From Branchiostoma lanceolatum (Eukaryota > Chordata > Leptocardii > Amphioxiformes > Branchiostomatidae), in the NCBI RefSeq assembly GCF_035083965.1, contig NC_089740.1, forward strand, positions 6,569,552-6,633,551: a DNA stretch of 64,000 nucleotides, read 5' to 3'. This document shows, piece by piece, positions 9,886 through 25,000 of this stretch. Both the position numbers and the translations under genes were made by a program. Under the pieces are notes generated by a model that was not told the DNA's origin, did not search any database, and was given only the letters and a program-made list of their open reading frames with translations. The number at the start of each line of letters is the position of its first letter. Within the stretch, counting starts at the first letter, position 1.

Positions 9886-12800
9886 ATGGAGAATTCTCAA
9901 GACAAGACGACTTCAAGACGGGCCAAGAAGAGTAAGCGTCTCCTGATTCTTTTGGTAGCAGTCTTACTCTTCGTGTTGGTCGCGGTAGCTGTGACGGTAG
10001 CCTTGTTGGTGTACCGAGCGGACCAGGAAGTTCCTTCGGCTGACCCGTGGCTGGGAAGCCGCCTGCCCTCCTCACTGGTCCCGGTACATTACCAAATCGA
10101 GCTCCAGCCTGATCTGAACACGTTCACTTTCATCGGAAGCGAGCAGATCACAATCCAGTGTCTAGAATCTACCAACTATATGCTGCTGAATTCAAGACTT
10201 CTAAATATCACAGACGGGTCTGTATCACTACAGACAGCCACAGGAGAGGCTGTTAACGTTGAACGCTGGTTTCTGTACCCAGAAAATGAGTTCTTCGTGG
10301 TACAGTCTGCACAGAGATTGCGAAAGGGGGACAACTACATTCTGAGTGTGTCGTTTTCGGGCATGTTGATGGACGACTTACGTGGATTCTATCGAAGTTC
10401 GTATTTGGACAGCCTTACCGGTGAAAGAAGGTACGTACTTTAAGGTCCACTTATAACCATAAAACCCTCGTCACTGTTGTTGTCGTAGAGCGATATGGCC
10501 TTTGTATAAGCTTGAATACATTTACCGTTCTTCCTTCGTTCCAACCCTGATGGTGCCTATAGCTAGTGGCACATAAGGCAGCAAGTCTCCTTCCTGTTTC
10601 ATTAGCTGGGTACATTTTACAGGGAAGGGTTGCTAGCCCTTCCTCTTCCTCAAGGCACCTCCTCGAACACCTGACCCCATTTTACGTCACTTCCGAAAGA
10701 CGGTGTAGCCCCAACCAAATGACCTGACCCCGAGATTTGAACCTGGGTCTCCAAGTTATCAGTACCCAAACAATGAGACTGCTACCAGTCGAGCCACAGG
10801 GACATACCACTGTATGAAATTCATGCATAAATGCATAGATTGTAAAACGTATAGAATATGATAAGGGCTGTATTGGACACAAAAGTATGCTCCACGTGTT
10901 AGGTAGCTGTCTGCGTCTTCATTGGTTGAGTGGACACACCTCCAAGTGAAGTGACGTCAAAGTTTGGACCTATCGGATTATCTATATCCTTAACAACAAG
11001 AAACTTGAATGTGATACAAGCACTACTTTATTCCAAAACTCGACGATAAGCTTGGTGTCAAAAAGGGGGCGTACATATCGTGGCAAGCGCGCGCTTGTAC
11101 TTAGTTCAAACACTCCACTGACATGGAACACACAGGGCATGAAAAACACGTAAAACAATAAGTCATCCTTTGAAGGAGCTGTCTAAATATTTGCCCTACC
11201 TCGCTGAAATGACGTCAGTTATAGATAGCGTGCGGTAAATCAAGTTTTAGAGCCAGACCGTATTTGTTAAACACTGATTGTCTGAGCAGGTGTCACAGTT
11301 AAATCGTGCCCCCTGGACAGGTCACCCGGGGCGAAATCCCAAGGGTGATGAATTCGCTGTGACACCGGCAAGGTCTTTGTGATTCCCGTTGAAGAAAAGG
11401 TTTAAGAAAGCTTGATGTCTGCATCACGTATGTTTAACCTTTTTACAATGCATTTGTTCATTGTCACATACTAGCGAAACCATGTACTCATAAAATGTGT
11501 TGATATGCATATGAAATTGACCTTTCGACCAATATATGGATACACCACTACCAAGGTAGATGCGTCTGTGTTTGACGTGTGGAAATATGACGTAATCCGG
11601 TTTGACGTAGCATGTGGCGATTGGCTTATCTTTAATTCCATTGAAAGCAATCGAGGAAACATTGAGTGTAATCTAATGAACTTGAAGGTGAAGTTACCAC
11701 TGAAAGCACTGATATATAAATGTGGTGAATTTTAGTCTGATATCTACAGAAAATTAAACTTCATCTGAATATTTAATTGAACGTCATTTTGATCTACATT
11801 CCACAAATACCCAACTATTCTCTTCCCCCCCCCCCCCCCCGACCTTTTTCAGACCACGGTTGGGAGTAAGTCGTGAGCAAGACGGTCTTATTTGGGTTAG
11901 GAGTTGGTCGATGAGGTTGCCTACTTCTTTTGAAAATCGCCAGCCGACTTAGAATTGGGAGACGACGGAAACGCGGAAAACCACTTCACAGTTCGACAAG
12001 GCGGTGTTAAGAACTAGCCTCAGTTGTAGACTCCTTCCGGCTGTTTTATTTTTCAAGTTAGCGTTTTCTTATTTACTATTACAATTTTTTTTTATTCCCG
12101 GCCAGCAATAAGAAACAAATAAATTAATAGTGAATAAGAAAACGCTAACTTGAAAAATTAAATAGCCGGAAGGAGTCTGCAACGGAGGCTAGTTAAGAAC
12201 GTGGAAATTCATATTCTTCGAATTAATTCTTAGTCAGAGGAGTGAACTGGAGCTAGAATAGGATGGATTCAAGGCCAACCTAGCATCGACCTTGGTTGGG
12301 GAGTTGTCGTGAGCAAAGTCATGGGAAGAATGCCGGGCAGGGGCTAACGGTTCCTATTTAGGGGTCAAACAAACTTGTTTCCGGCGATAACTAGTGTCAA
12401 CACCATGGGGTACTACAAAGCTAACCAGGTCAATACGAAGATTTAGGACGACCCCAAGACAGATCATCTTAAATGTTTGTTTAACGGATGTCTTTATCAT
12501 AGGGGGGAAAGGTGAGAAAAAATCTTGTATGGCCCGCTTCGGCTCATGTTTTCTCCACGATACGTGTGTTGGGTTCTTTTACGTGCAGGTGTTTTGACGC
12601 CCCAAGTTCCCCATAGGCCCATACGAAGGATAGGAGAAAAATCAGAACTCCTGGCGCACTATCGTTAAAAGTTATGCTGATGTAAAATGCTGAAGTTTTT
12701 AATTCCATGAAGCTGTTCATGGCCTTGAAGGAAATTAACCATTTTTTGGCCAATCAAGAAAAGCAGATGTTTCAAATCTGTCCTTATCCTGGCGCCTGAG

Positions 12801-12984
12801 TCACTTAATTGTCGCACGCTGGTCTGGAAAATGAAGTCCTGAAGGGCTTGGCAAAACCTCGGGTGTTTCTGTCTGTCGAATGTTCCGTGCAAGAATGTAC
12901 GGGCTAGGTAGCCATGAGCAAAAAAAGCGAGGGTAAAGGCCTAGGCAGAAACGTGCACAAACGCACGTTGTGCATAAACATAAA

Positions 12985-13018
<34 letters not shown>

Positions 13019-16000
13019 TACTCACTTTTAGAGATAAAGACAGAAACGTGCACACACTCATACACACGCACATTGTACATAAACATAAACGCAGACACAC
13101 ACACATGCACACACACTTTTAGCGGTAGAGACAGAAACGTGCACACACTCATACGGACTCAGATTGTACATAAACATGAATACACATGCACACACACACA
13201 TATACACAATGTGAGTGTACATAAAGAAACAAACAAACAAACAAACAAACACACACATACACTCACGTGTACACTCAAATCGATTGTACATAAACAAAAC
13301 ACACACAAACATATGCCACTCACACTGATTTAACATAAACACACATACACACACACACATACGCACACATACGTCTATACACACACACGACGTAAAGATA
13401 TGGTTGAGCTTTTAGCATGTAAACTGTAAAAGACTGTGCATTTGTCTGCCGATAATAATCATCGTACAAGAAAACAACATGATAACGTCCACTGGCATGC
13501 CAAATAAGGCTAAAACGTCCTTGGCCCACGGACCATCGAAATCCTCTAATCTCTTTCTTATTGACTGAAGTCGCGATAACCTTTGAAAACAGACGAACAG
13601 CAGAAACTCAGCTATCTCTCCCGAGAAACAATTACTCCTTAATAAGGGCATGTTGGTTTGATTATATGGATGACATCAGCGCGCGCATCAATGTTCATCC
13701 GCCCCCCCCCCAAAAGAAATTCGACCGTACTATAAATCGTGCAAAGCAGCTACAAAATAGCAAATATGTGCCGTAAATTGAAAAAACAAAATCTTCATGG
13801 TAGTGACATTTACTTAAACTATTTAACACATTTGCGTAATAACTTCATACTGAGCATTTTAAAACATTACGATGATCCCCCTAGTTTTGCGAGCCTACAA
13901 AAACCCTGGCGACGATTTTCAGTGAGTATTTTTGCATGATGGACGTCGCTATACATTGTGATAGTGTACTATTGTCAATTAATCATGTATAGAAATGACT
14001 AGATAAATTGACTTTCAAAATCCGATTTTCGGGCCCTAATATTGCTTGGGTTTCCTTCAACTCAAGCAGTACGGAACATGTTAATCCATGAGTCGGGATT
14101 CACTTGTCTTTTGGCATGAATCCAAATAGTTTGGACAACCCCAGGCGTACAAAAGTTCGGCAACTGCTTTCTGTTTGTTTTGACGAAGATTTTAGAAGTT
14201 GAGTTATGACAGTCTCTTTGACCTTTGATCAAGCATGGTTTCAATGTCCTTCATATTAAAAAGCTGTTGTCATCTTAACGTTTACAGTTAATCAATTACT
14301 GTATGGTCTCCAGGGAAACTTGGCATAGGAGAAAATCTGCTTATAATTTGGCCATGTTGATTCGATCATATGGATGACATCCCCTGGGAACCCCAAAACT
14401 GATGCAAGCGTGCGAATAAAAAAAGTTTGGCAAACAAAAGTTGCCTTCATTATGAAATGTACGTGGTCTGAAAGATTGAGCAAATGACTAAACACACAGA
14501 GTACATGTATGATATACCAAATGATAGATTCTTCATTTTTGTTCTTTGACATCTTCTTCTTTGACTTTTGAATTGACATTTGCCTTCAACGATATTAGTG
14601 TCCATTCTTCGAAATATATTTTTTGAAATTCACGGCATATATTTTCTCATTTTGCAGCTGATTTGTACGATTTACAGTATAGTTGAAAACTTTTTTTTGG
14701 AAACGGACGAAAAATGATGCGCGCGTGGATGCCATTCATACAATGATGATATAATCGAATTAACATGGCCTAATAACTTACCATGCTATTGCGACGTATT
14801 TTGCAGGTACCTTGCTACAACGCAGTTTTCTGCTATAGACGCCCGGAAGGCCTTCCCGTGTTTCGACGAACCCGCTATGAAAGCAACGTTTGACGTCACT
14901 CTCGTCCACCAATCAGAGTACACGGCTCTCTCCAACATGCCGATACGGGAGGGGTACTGTTATTTTTGTTCTCATTGGTTTTCGTGCGTGGTGATGTTGA
15001 TTGACATACGAACGTCCACGCAATTTTGCCGTGTCAATAAATCATTACCTCCGTGAAAATGGAGGTATTGTTTTTCGTTTTTTCGTTCGACTTGGTGTGT
15101 GTGCAATATTTGTTACCGTTAGCCCGGCTGGCCTAAAATGGTGTACCTGGAGACTTGTAGGATGGGAAGGCTGGTTTAGTTAGGGTCCAAAGTTGTTGCC
15201 GCCGACTTATGTAAAATGTATATACCGAATTACCGAGAAATTCATGATAATGAATAAAACCTGAAATCTACAAAAGAAAATAACAGCTGCAACAGATATT
15301 TCACGGAGATCTGCTATTTCTTGTTTAATTATGTTGCAGCCAGTCGGAGGTAAGAGAAGACGGGTGGACAGCGGATCACTTCGATACCACAGTGCGCATG
15401 TCCAGTTACCTTGTCGCCTTCGTTATATCAAACTTCACCTACAGGGAAAACGTCACTGGTCTCCATGGCAACATAACGGTAATCTTTAATTCTAATTTGA
15501 AATGTGCATCTCTTTGTTGACGGATACTTTTATTGCTGATATTTTCGTTTTACAAAAGCTTCGTTTTGCTTATTATTTCTTCTCTTCCTTCCTGGCTTCG
15601 TTTTCTTTTCTTTTGCTCCTCCAATGTTTCTATCTGTGCTACAACGTAAAATTTTAGAGTATGACGTCATAAATGTGGCATACATTTTGAATCAAGTTGA
15701 ACTGCGATTGCCAACCCCAAAAATGGACTCACCCACATTTTCGACTGATCAACTCCAGTCTTTTGCTATGGCAGTTTAACTTTGAATCATAATAACTTCT
15801 ACCAACACAGATGAACTTTCAAATGAAAAGTATGATACACAAATACAGACACCCTTCATGTCACGATGTTTTTTGCAGCTGAAGGTGTGGGCCCGCCCAG
15901 ACGCCGTTGAGAACGGTGAGGTCGACTACGCAATCGCAGTGGCCTCACAAGTGCTGACGTATTACGAGGAATACTTCGGTATCCCCTTTCCTCTCCCCAA

Positions 16001-19000
16001 GCTTGGTGAGTAAATATTTGCCTTTATCCAACGTCAGAGAAATGGCTCACCGAACTGTTGGTCCTATCTATGAGTGTTTATCAGGAATCTGACCTACTTT
16101 CCTGACGCGCACTGATCTCTGGGAAGCGTGACGTCAAGAGTGTGTCAAAGGTGTCCGGGAAGTCGATACCGACCGCCGTTCCGGTTCAACGTGCTTTCAA
16201 AGCACAATTTCATGGGACTTTATCGTATCAACGCAGATAAGCTTTCATTCTCAGTAAACTAGCTATTATACAATCACCATTGAGCAACCCAGTTGCTGAT
16301 TTTCCTCACTGAGGTCTAGAATAGTATCTAGCCTTTCCTTAGAAAAAAGAAAACATCCCAAACATGTAGATATGTCAACCTGACTTCGGTTGGGAAGGTC
16401 GTATTGAGGTCACTTGGTGGCGCCGAATGGCAGCCTTCCAGACCCTTGCGACAGTTCCACAAAATGCAAGTGTGGATAAGATATTATATATGTTGTGTAT
16501 TGTGTGAAACCTGTAATACCCTGCATCAATTCAGTGCTAATATGCTGCCATTGCGGGTAATTTCTGACCAATAAAACCATTGTTATTATAGATATAACTA
16601 GGCGACGCGTACGTATTTTCAAGAATACCATATTCGGTCGAGTGGCTGGTCTAGCTAGTATTTGTAGCGCGGAGGTTTCTGATCATATTGTGTCTCCTCC
16701 AGACATGGCTGCGATTCCCGACTTCCCTTTCGGCGCCATGGAAAACTGGGGTCTCATCACTTATCGCGAGACGTCGCTATTGTACGACCCTTCCGTCTCA
16801 ACAGAGGCAAACAAACAGAGAGTCGCTGTTGTTGTTGCCCACGAGCTCGGACATCAGGTAAATGTCTCCTTCAACCACAGTCTTACAACAAATTACATGA
16901 TCTGAGTTCAAACTTTCGATCCAGTGAAAAAAATAATGTGTGACCTTCCTCAGGATGTATGACCCATCTTTCACACGTGACTCCAGTCAACCAATCAACC
17001 TTCACTCTGACAAGTCACATGACAGATTGGGGTGGGGGGTGCTGCTGCTAACTAGCCACCCACATGTTGTATTTATATTCTTCATTCATTTTGGTATTGC
17101 TACAATTATGCAGTAACGCTTCTATCCATCGCTTAGGCCAACGCAGATTCTGCCTTCTTCCAAAGTGTCCTTTGCTTTCTATCATCACCAAATCTCCACA
17201 GGTGAAAGCAAGATCCATTCCGACGCTGCTGTTGTTCCCTTCTCTGTCCCCGCTGTCACGCAGTGCACGCAACCCCTCACTAACCCCTCACCCCTTCCAT
17301 GTCCCCAACAACAGTGGTTCGGAAACCTAGTCACTGCGGAATGGTGGGACGACATTTGGCTCAACGAAGGCTTCGCCAGTCACGTTGAATACCTTGGGGC
17401 GGCACATGCGGAGCCTGATTGGATGCTGGTATGTGACGTGTCCGATTCCTATTGGATGGCAGTATGTCACGTGGTCTTTCTCGTTTTTGTTGTCATGCGC
17501 AGTGGTTTGGGAATCTAGTCACCCCCGCGTGGTGGGCGGACCTATGGTTGAAGGAGGGTTTTGCCAGTACAGCCGAATATGAAGGGGTACACTTCGTGGA
17601 ACCCACGTGGGGCATGGTAGGTTGTTCATAAGCTTCTTTGTAGAGAACTTTGACCAAAACAACACTAAACCCGAAGAAATTGATAATCGTTGGTAACGTC
17701 AGTTCCAAAACTAAATTGTCAAAGATGATGTCATTGATCGCTTTTAAAATCTCGGCCCCAATAAACATAAAGGAATGACATTACATATTTGTGCGTCTTT
17801 TGTTGTACTTTCAAAAGTATGACACAGGAACGATTTGTTTTGATGAAGATTATAAAAGCTTTTGAATGCACAAGCTAAAAACATAAGCATATTCCAAAAA
17901 AGTACAATCTCATCAAGTTTTGCATTGATGGGATGAAAGCAGAATCAACTAGTTTGAAAACCATTTCAAAGGATACAGAACGAAAGAAAATCTATAGTTT
18001 AAAGACCATAAATGATTTGTGAATATGATTTTTCCTCTAGGAGGACCAGTTTCTGGAGGCAGACCTGCATCCCGTGTTCGCCCTGGACTCCCTCAGTTCG
18101 TCCCACCCTATCTCACTTCCGGTCAACCATCCCGATGAAATCTCACAAATATTCGACACCATCTCTTACAGTAAGGTATGGGCATATCTATCATGGATAC
18201 ATCCCTAGGCAGCGCAAAGAATGCTGGGATTGCTGCAATTCCTCCTCTAGATCTGTAGAGAGTTTAGCTTGACTGTTCATTTGTACTTATAGAATTCATG
18301 ATGAATCGGATCTTTAAACTGCAATTTCCAGCACAAAGTTAAATAATTGGACTTGCACATACTTATTTTATAACACCAGACTTTGAAACCACCAAAGAAT
18401 GAATACAACATTTCTATGACGTCACTTTACGCAACTTAAAACACGTGATTCGATTAGCAGTGGATCAAAAGTAGCGTCCTCCGTCTCTATCAATAAACTG
18501 TGTGTTTCCCATATTTTCCAGGGAGCGTCGATAATCCGGATGATGAGTTCTTTCCTGGGCAGCAGTTACACCAAAGGGATCAAGGTAAGCTTTAAGACTA
18601 TGTTGTTTATGTATATGACAATTGGCATAAGTGACTTTGTGTCAACTTTTTACACTTGATTGACAGCCGTGTGGTTGTGTAGTACGATCGAGATTCTGCC
18701 TTTCTTCCTACTCAGAGCTACCTGGAGCGGTACCAGTTTGCGAACGCCGTACAAGACGATCTGTGGAACTCTCTAACAGAGGTGGGTCCAGGGCTTAAAA
18801 ATGATACCTGCATTACTAAAACACTATGATGAACATGAAGAACTAGCATTGCCTTACAGATTAGGAACAAATAATAGCCGACCTGAGTCACAAGCCGTTC
18901 TCATATGTTACAAGTGTGGTAGGTTTTGAGTGTGGCTCACCTCAAACATGGGCTGGACCTACAGGAGAAGACATCCGTGGCGTCGTGTGGCGTAATGGAT

Positions 19001-22000
19001 AGAAAATCCGACTGTCAAACAAGGGGACCCCAGTTTGAACCCGAGCTGCCCCCAGAGATGTCTGAACATGCGCCCGGACGTTGTGCCCTTGGTAAAGGCA
19101 CTTAACACAAAATTCCCTCACTTCACTCAGGTGCAAATGAGTACCTAGCTCTTCTAGAGTTGGGGACGTCCCTCGGATAGGACGTTAAATGGAGTTTCCG
19201 TGTTTGGGGAGAGCCACATCCCGCGCACGTTAAAGAACCCACCACATCTTTCGAAAAAGAGTAGGGGCATGCCCCGGTGTGCGATGGTCCAAAACCTTAC
19301 AACCTGTATTGACCCGATACATGTCAATAATTGCCGGTTTGTCGTGGTCAGGAAGAAGAATCCGTTACCGACGATACATGTAGGTTCCCATTTTCACCCG
19401 TGTTGAGTGAGATACCTTATAAAGGGCACAGCATTGGGAATTGCCAGTGATTCTAACCCGAACCTTTTAATCTCATGTCAACAACACCAACCACGAGGCC
19501 ATCTTTGACAAATGGAAAAGACCCAAAGTTTGGTATATTTTTCAGGCAGCCCAAGAGGACGGCCGCACCGACGTACAGGTGAAAGAAGTGATGGACACCT
19601 GGACGTTACAGATGGGCTTCCCTGTGGTCACGGTCACCAGGGACTACAGCAACGGCAGGGTCACGGTCAGCCAGCGTCACTTCCTGTATGACCCGGAAGT
19701 AAACGTGCCAGAAAGTCCCTACAAGTACGTAGTATGCCTGAACAGTCAGATAAGCGTCAGTTTATTGGTATGATGCTCTAACAATGAAAAAGAAGAGGAA
19801 TTGATGCGCTTCTGATCTAATGCTACGGTTACATTTGCACCGGTGCCCGTAGGGGTTGTAGCCGCTGCCGGGCCCCGAAGCAACAAAGTTGTTCTGGTGG
19901 ACTGCCGAATGCCGGGGGGATATCTCTCAGCGTCTATTTGTCACCGGGTCCCGGGTTGATTTTATTTCCGAGCTAAAACAATTCGGAGCCTGGCCGTGCC
20001 CAAAAATAGCCCGGTAGGGTGTCCCACAGCACGGGGCCACGCCCGAAAATGTAAAAAATAACACACAAACTACCCGGCGGGTCCCCTTTTTACTCCGGGA
20101 AGGAGGTGTGACCTCCTTCTGGGAGTATTGGAAATGCTTTTGTTTGCGCGTTCGCAGCTATAACTCACGATCCCGTTGTCGCATTGGTGTGTAACTTGGC
20201 AGATCGTTTGCCTGGTTGGGCGTGGTGATGCACGATGTCTTTGTTACACCGTAACTACTTTTATCGTCAATGTAATATCGTAATTGCACCCCTATAATTA
20301 ATGGCATGTGCCACTGCCCTGCCATGCATAGACACCATGCTATAATCCGTTTCCGCTTGTTCCAATTGTGACCGTAGTTTAAAGATACCGTTGTGTTCCT
20401 TCAGCTACGTGTGGCAGGTGCCACTGACTTACACAACAGAAGAAGACATGAACTTTGCTGACCCTCCAAGCACGTGGATCCGCGATACAACAGGTAAGTA
20501 CAGAGTTAGTAGTTGTGTGGCCCAAGGGTTAAGCAAACGGAGATGGGCACCACCATATACAACGTATATCTCGGGAAAAGCTTTATAACCTTTACTAGAA
20601 AGAGTACAACAGGAAAAATATATATGGTTGCAAATTAGCTTCAAAAGACAATGGAAGGAACATGGGTTGTTGAAGCAATATTTCCCTAAACATTGTGACC
20701 GAAAGAATCCTACTAAAGAATTCTATTACGCTGATCATGATGTCAAAACACATGTGAGGTTTCGGGTCGTACATTTCTTATCGCATAATATCGTATGTGT
20801 TTTAGGTGGGGCCATTTTTCATTGTATTGCATTCTCCTACAAAAGATGTATCAAGCAACCGTAAAAGACATGAAACCTGTCTCTGTTGCGGAGAGCAGAA
20901 GCAATTCGAATCTTTTTTTTTTTTTTTAAATCTTTGCGAACTGCAGAAGAATTCCCGTTGACCGTTGCCCCGACAAGCTGGTTGATCGCCAACGTTAACC
21001 AGACTGGTTACTACCGAGTTAACTACGACATCGCTAACTGGGGACTCATCACCAGCTTCCTGAATAGCGATAACTTTCAGGTAAACTCAAATTTAAAGAA
21101 AACAAACAATATATAGCAATAAGCATCTAACAATGAGGCTTAAGTCTTTGAAATATGAAACTCGAGTATGAGAATACATCAAACTTGAATATGAGAATAT
21201 AATACATAGATTTGAATTTCACAAAATGTCACAAAAAGCACTTTTTTTTATAACAATGAAAACTACTTTTTCCTACAGGATATTCCGATTGCTACACGGT
21301 CTGCCCTGATCGACGACGCTTTCAACATTGCACAGTGAGTGGTTAAGGGAGTCCTAAAGTCCAGAGGGGGGGGGGGAGCTATTTTCCAATGGATGATAAT
21401 TTTAGGAAGCAAAAATTGATATTTTTTACAGTATACGATAAAGTACACACTAGTCCCGTGCGTAAGAAAAACTCGTCTTGTTATGTGTTCTTTTATGTCT
21501 TATTAACAATTGGCCTTCTAATTGTGCTTAACCACCCTCAAATATGCCAAAAATATTCACCATTAAAGATGTATGTTTACACATACATGTAGGGAATACA
21601 TGGGTAGGGTCTGCAAGGGTCTAGTGAGTATCATATTGTTTGAAAAAACACCTTGTGCAATTCACCACGAGCAGAATTCTGTAAAAAGTAGTCTGATTAT
21701 GTATTGATTGATACAATCTAGTGGAAAATAACACCCCCTTCTGGAGTTTAGGACTCCTTTAAGCCTGTGTGAGTGTCCCACTGGACTGCGTGAAATTACG
21801 CTAGGAAATTGCTCTTACGGTCATACTTGGCATCTACAAACAAAATAGTTACGCCCGGAATGTCACACTCTCAATCAGTTTTGGCTTGATGATTTTACTG
21901 GAAATCGCAGTGTTGGCACAGAATATGAAACAATAATATTATACAAAGATTAAGATTGGTTGAAAAGATATTTACCGTCATTGCGCCATGTTGCGCTATT

Positions 22001-25000
22001 TAGAAAAAATCGAATATTTTTGCGCAATGTCAGGCTTGAAATTGGCGCTGGTTTGCGAATGTCTTTCTTAATTTGGCAGTCTGTTCTACTCTATAAACGA
22101 GTACCTGGTAGCTTGCCTGCATTTTTTTCTTCGTAGAAGGTTATTATCAAGGTGCAGCACATACGTATTGAGAAAATAATCGATATGCAACAGGTACTAA
22201 GTCTATGTGATATTATGATCAGAAGAAATAAAGCAGAGCCTGTAATGGACTTGTGAAACCGCGCAAAAGAAGCAAATCGAACAATTACCGTGTTTTGGGC
22301 TGTCTTTTCATTGGTCAAAATATTGGATAGGAAGTCTAATCTATTCGTAACTTTGTTGTACCAGGTCTGGCGGCCTCAGCACTGTGATCGCGCTGGAACT
22401 CTCGCGATATTTGGAACGTGAGCAGGAGTACCTGCCATGGGCGTCGGCCAGCGGTGCCTTTGGTTACATCTCCAACATGATGGCGGGGACTGACAGCAAC
22501 CAGCACTTAGAGGTGGCAAAAATGTTGATTTATCAAATTTGATACCATCAACTTTTTACTCTTGACTTGTAAAATTACACATACTGCTTGCTCTGTAAAG
22601 TGCTGTATATTATTGCACAACCGTTTTCACTTTTGATGTTGTAATCTAGAAGATAGTTTCATATGCAATACTGTATGTCGTTGTGAAAGTTTTCAACCAT
22701 TGTAAATTTAATTCAATTTAGGGTCACTAACACCGCGAAATTTCAACAAATACATCTTTTATTCGAATCATGGTAGATAAACAAACACCACTACCAGAAG
22801 ACTGGCCCACCTGTTGTAGTGGTTGCACAGCTGTGTGGCCCAAGGGCTACAGAAACGGAGATGGGCGCCGCCCTATACACCATATATCAGTTGGAAGGAC
22901 TTAAACTATCTAATTTACATATACGTATAAAACGAGCGCAATCGTTGTTGATATGAAACCCATCTCCCCCTTGATATCATGGACAAGCTAAACTCCTATT
23001 AATGTTCCCTTAATCATGCAGAGATACGTGTTGAAGTTGGTACTACCCGTGTACAACAGACTGGGATGGGATGATACAGGTGGCCATCTGGAGAAGTGAG
23101 TTCACGGAGTTTTGTTTGAGTGTGTTTGTGTTTGTGTTCGTGCGTGTGTGTGTGTGTGTGTGTGTATAAAAACTTTATTGACATAACAAAAGTACAGTAG
23201 CTGTCGTATGGTCTTCTACAACTATTGATACACAAAAGTATAAAGTTTATCACAATGGTTTTTACATAGTAGCTATACATGAGAACTAAACAAAATACGT
23301 CTGGGCAGTGTTATGCAAAACAATGGTCGATACGATAACTATTTAGAAGTCAGGGGACTTGCCTTTGACCATGCGCATGCCTTTCCGAATCATGAACAAC
23401 CTTATAGTTTTAACTATACCAATTCATATTGCCAAAGCGTGCATTTGTACTTCTTGTCATGTCATTAGCATATTTTGAAAACTTTTGTTTGTTGTAACAT
23501 CACAGATACAACCGGATGACAGCCCTGTCTTTGGCATGTTATTTCGGTTACAACGGCTGTCTGCAAAACGCCTCACAGAAGTTCTCAGAATGGAGAGGAG
23601 GGGCCAGGTTAGATCTTAATGTTTCTACTCGTATCGTGTGTAGTTAGAAGTAGAAAAAGAATTGAAAAGCTAAAGCTAAAAGCTAAACATAAGGAAGTTT
23701 TACTGACCATCTGAAGGTTGCATGTCCGCCATTTCGGAACATGGTGCATCATGGGTAGGGGTGACGTCACAAGCAACGGAATTGCCAAAACGTCGTATAA
23801 AACTCAAAACGTCAATAACGTAGATATCATGCAAATTTTGATTGGCGTCAACGATAAGTTAAACGGAACTAAAGAGCATTTGGGGCATTTTCTATCCTTA
23901 TTTCCTTTTTATTCTGTTTTCATGTGGAAAAAGTAATGTTAATGTTTTTGTTTTCATTCTCTGTAGCGTTTCTCCGAATTTGAAAAACGTTGTGTACTGC
24001 TACGGAATCGCGAACGGTAATGAGAATGACTGGAACTTCGCCTGGCAGAGATATCTCAGCACGGACACTGTTGCCTCCGAGAAGGCGCTCCTCCTGTCGG
24101 CTTTAGCCTGCACTGCAGACCAATATCTTCTCAGCAGGTACTGACTCAGGGCATTGCTCATGATACAGAAAACCTCCCAAAACAAACATCACAACCATGC
24201 CTGGTGGACGTATATGTGAACCAGACCTAGCGCTAAGACCCTCCGACGCATTCACGTAACCTTGTATGGAAATCACAGCAATAATTTGATTTTTTAATGA
24301 AAGGAATGTTTTCAGCACCAAGGACAGAGCAAGGTTTTGCATGCGTTTCAGCAAAGAACAGCCGCTTTTTGATATTCATAAGCCAATGATTTGCTTAGAA
24401 GATGAGATTGAAGAAGAGAACGCTGATATCTTGCTCACCACTGCTACTTTTTGGCCCTTTTATCATTTGGAGTGCTGTAGTATCTCTCAAGCTTATGGCA
24501 ATAAAAGGTGGGGGAGGGGGGATTGCAACTTTTGAAAATTGAGATAGAAATGATTTCCTTCAACCTTGCCTTGTCACCAATGATCAATATCAATTCCTAC
24601 AATGGTTATAAAAGCCAATTCTTATCCCATACTATACACTCTTGTATTAGGTAGATTCACCTTATATATAGAACTGTAGTTATGTACCTGTAGATGCCAT
24701 ACTTTGTACCTTGTACAATTGTTGTGCAATTAAGTTATTATTATTATCATTATCGTATCTAGGTATCTGAATTGGACCATTGACTCTACAAGAGTTCGCA
24801 AAGCTGATGCGCTGAACACCATCGTGTCCATATCTGAAAATAAACTGGGGAAAGCGATGGTATGGACCTTCCTAAACCAGAATTGGGACTATATCCTTGA
24901 CAGGTGAGAAATCACTATTGTTATCTCCATGAAAAATGGAGATATTGTTTTCGGCGTGTCCGTGTGTTTGTCTGTCGGTGTGTGTGTGTGTGTGTTGTAG

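Noticed and set aside
12904-13384. Cys/Val-rich and His/Thr-rich long open frames
   Set aside because: Translations of the (CA)n compound minisatellite; no splice or family support.
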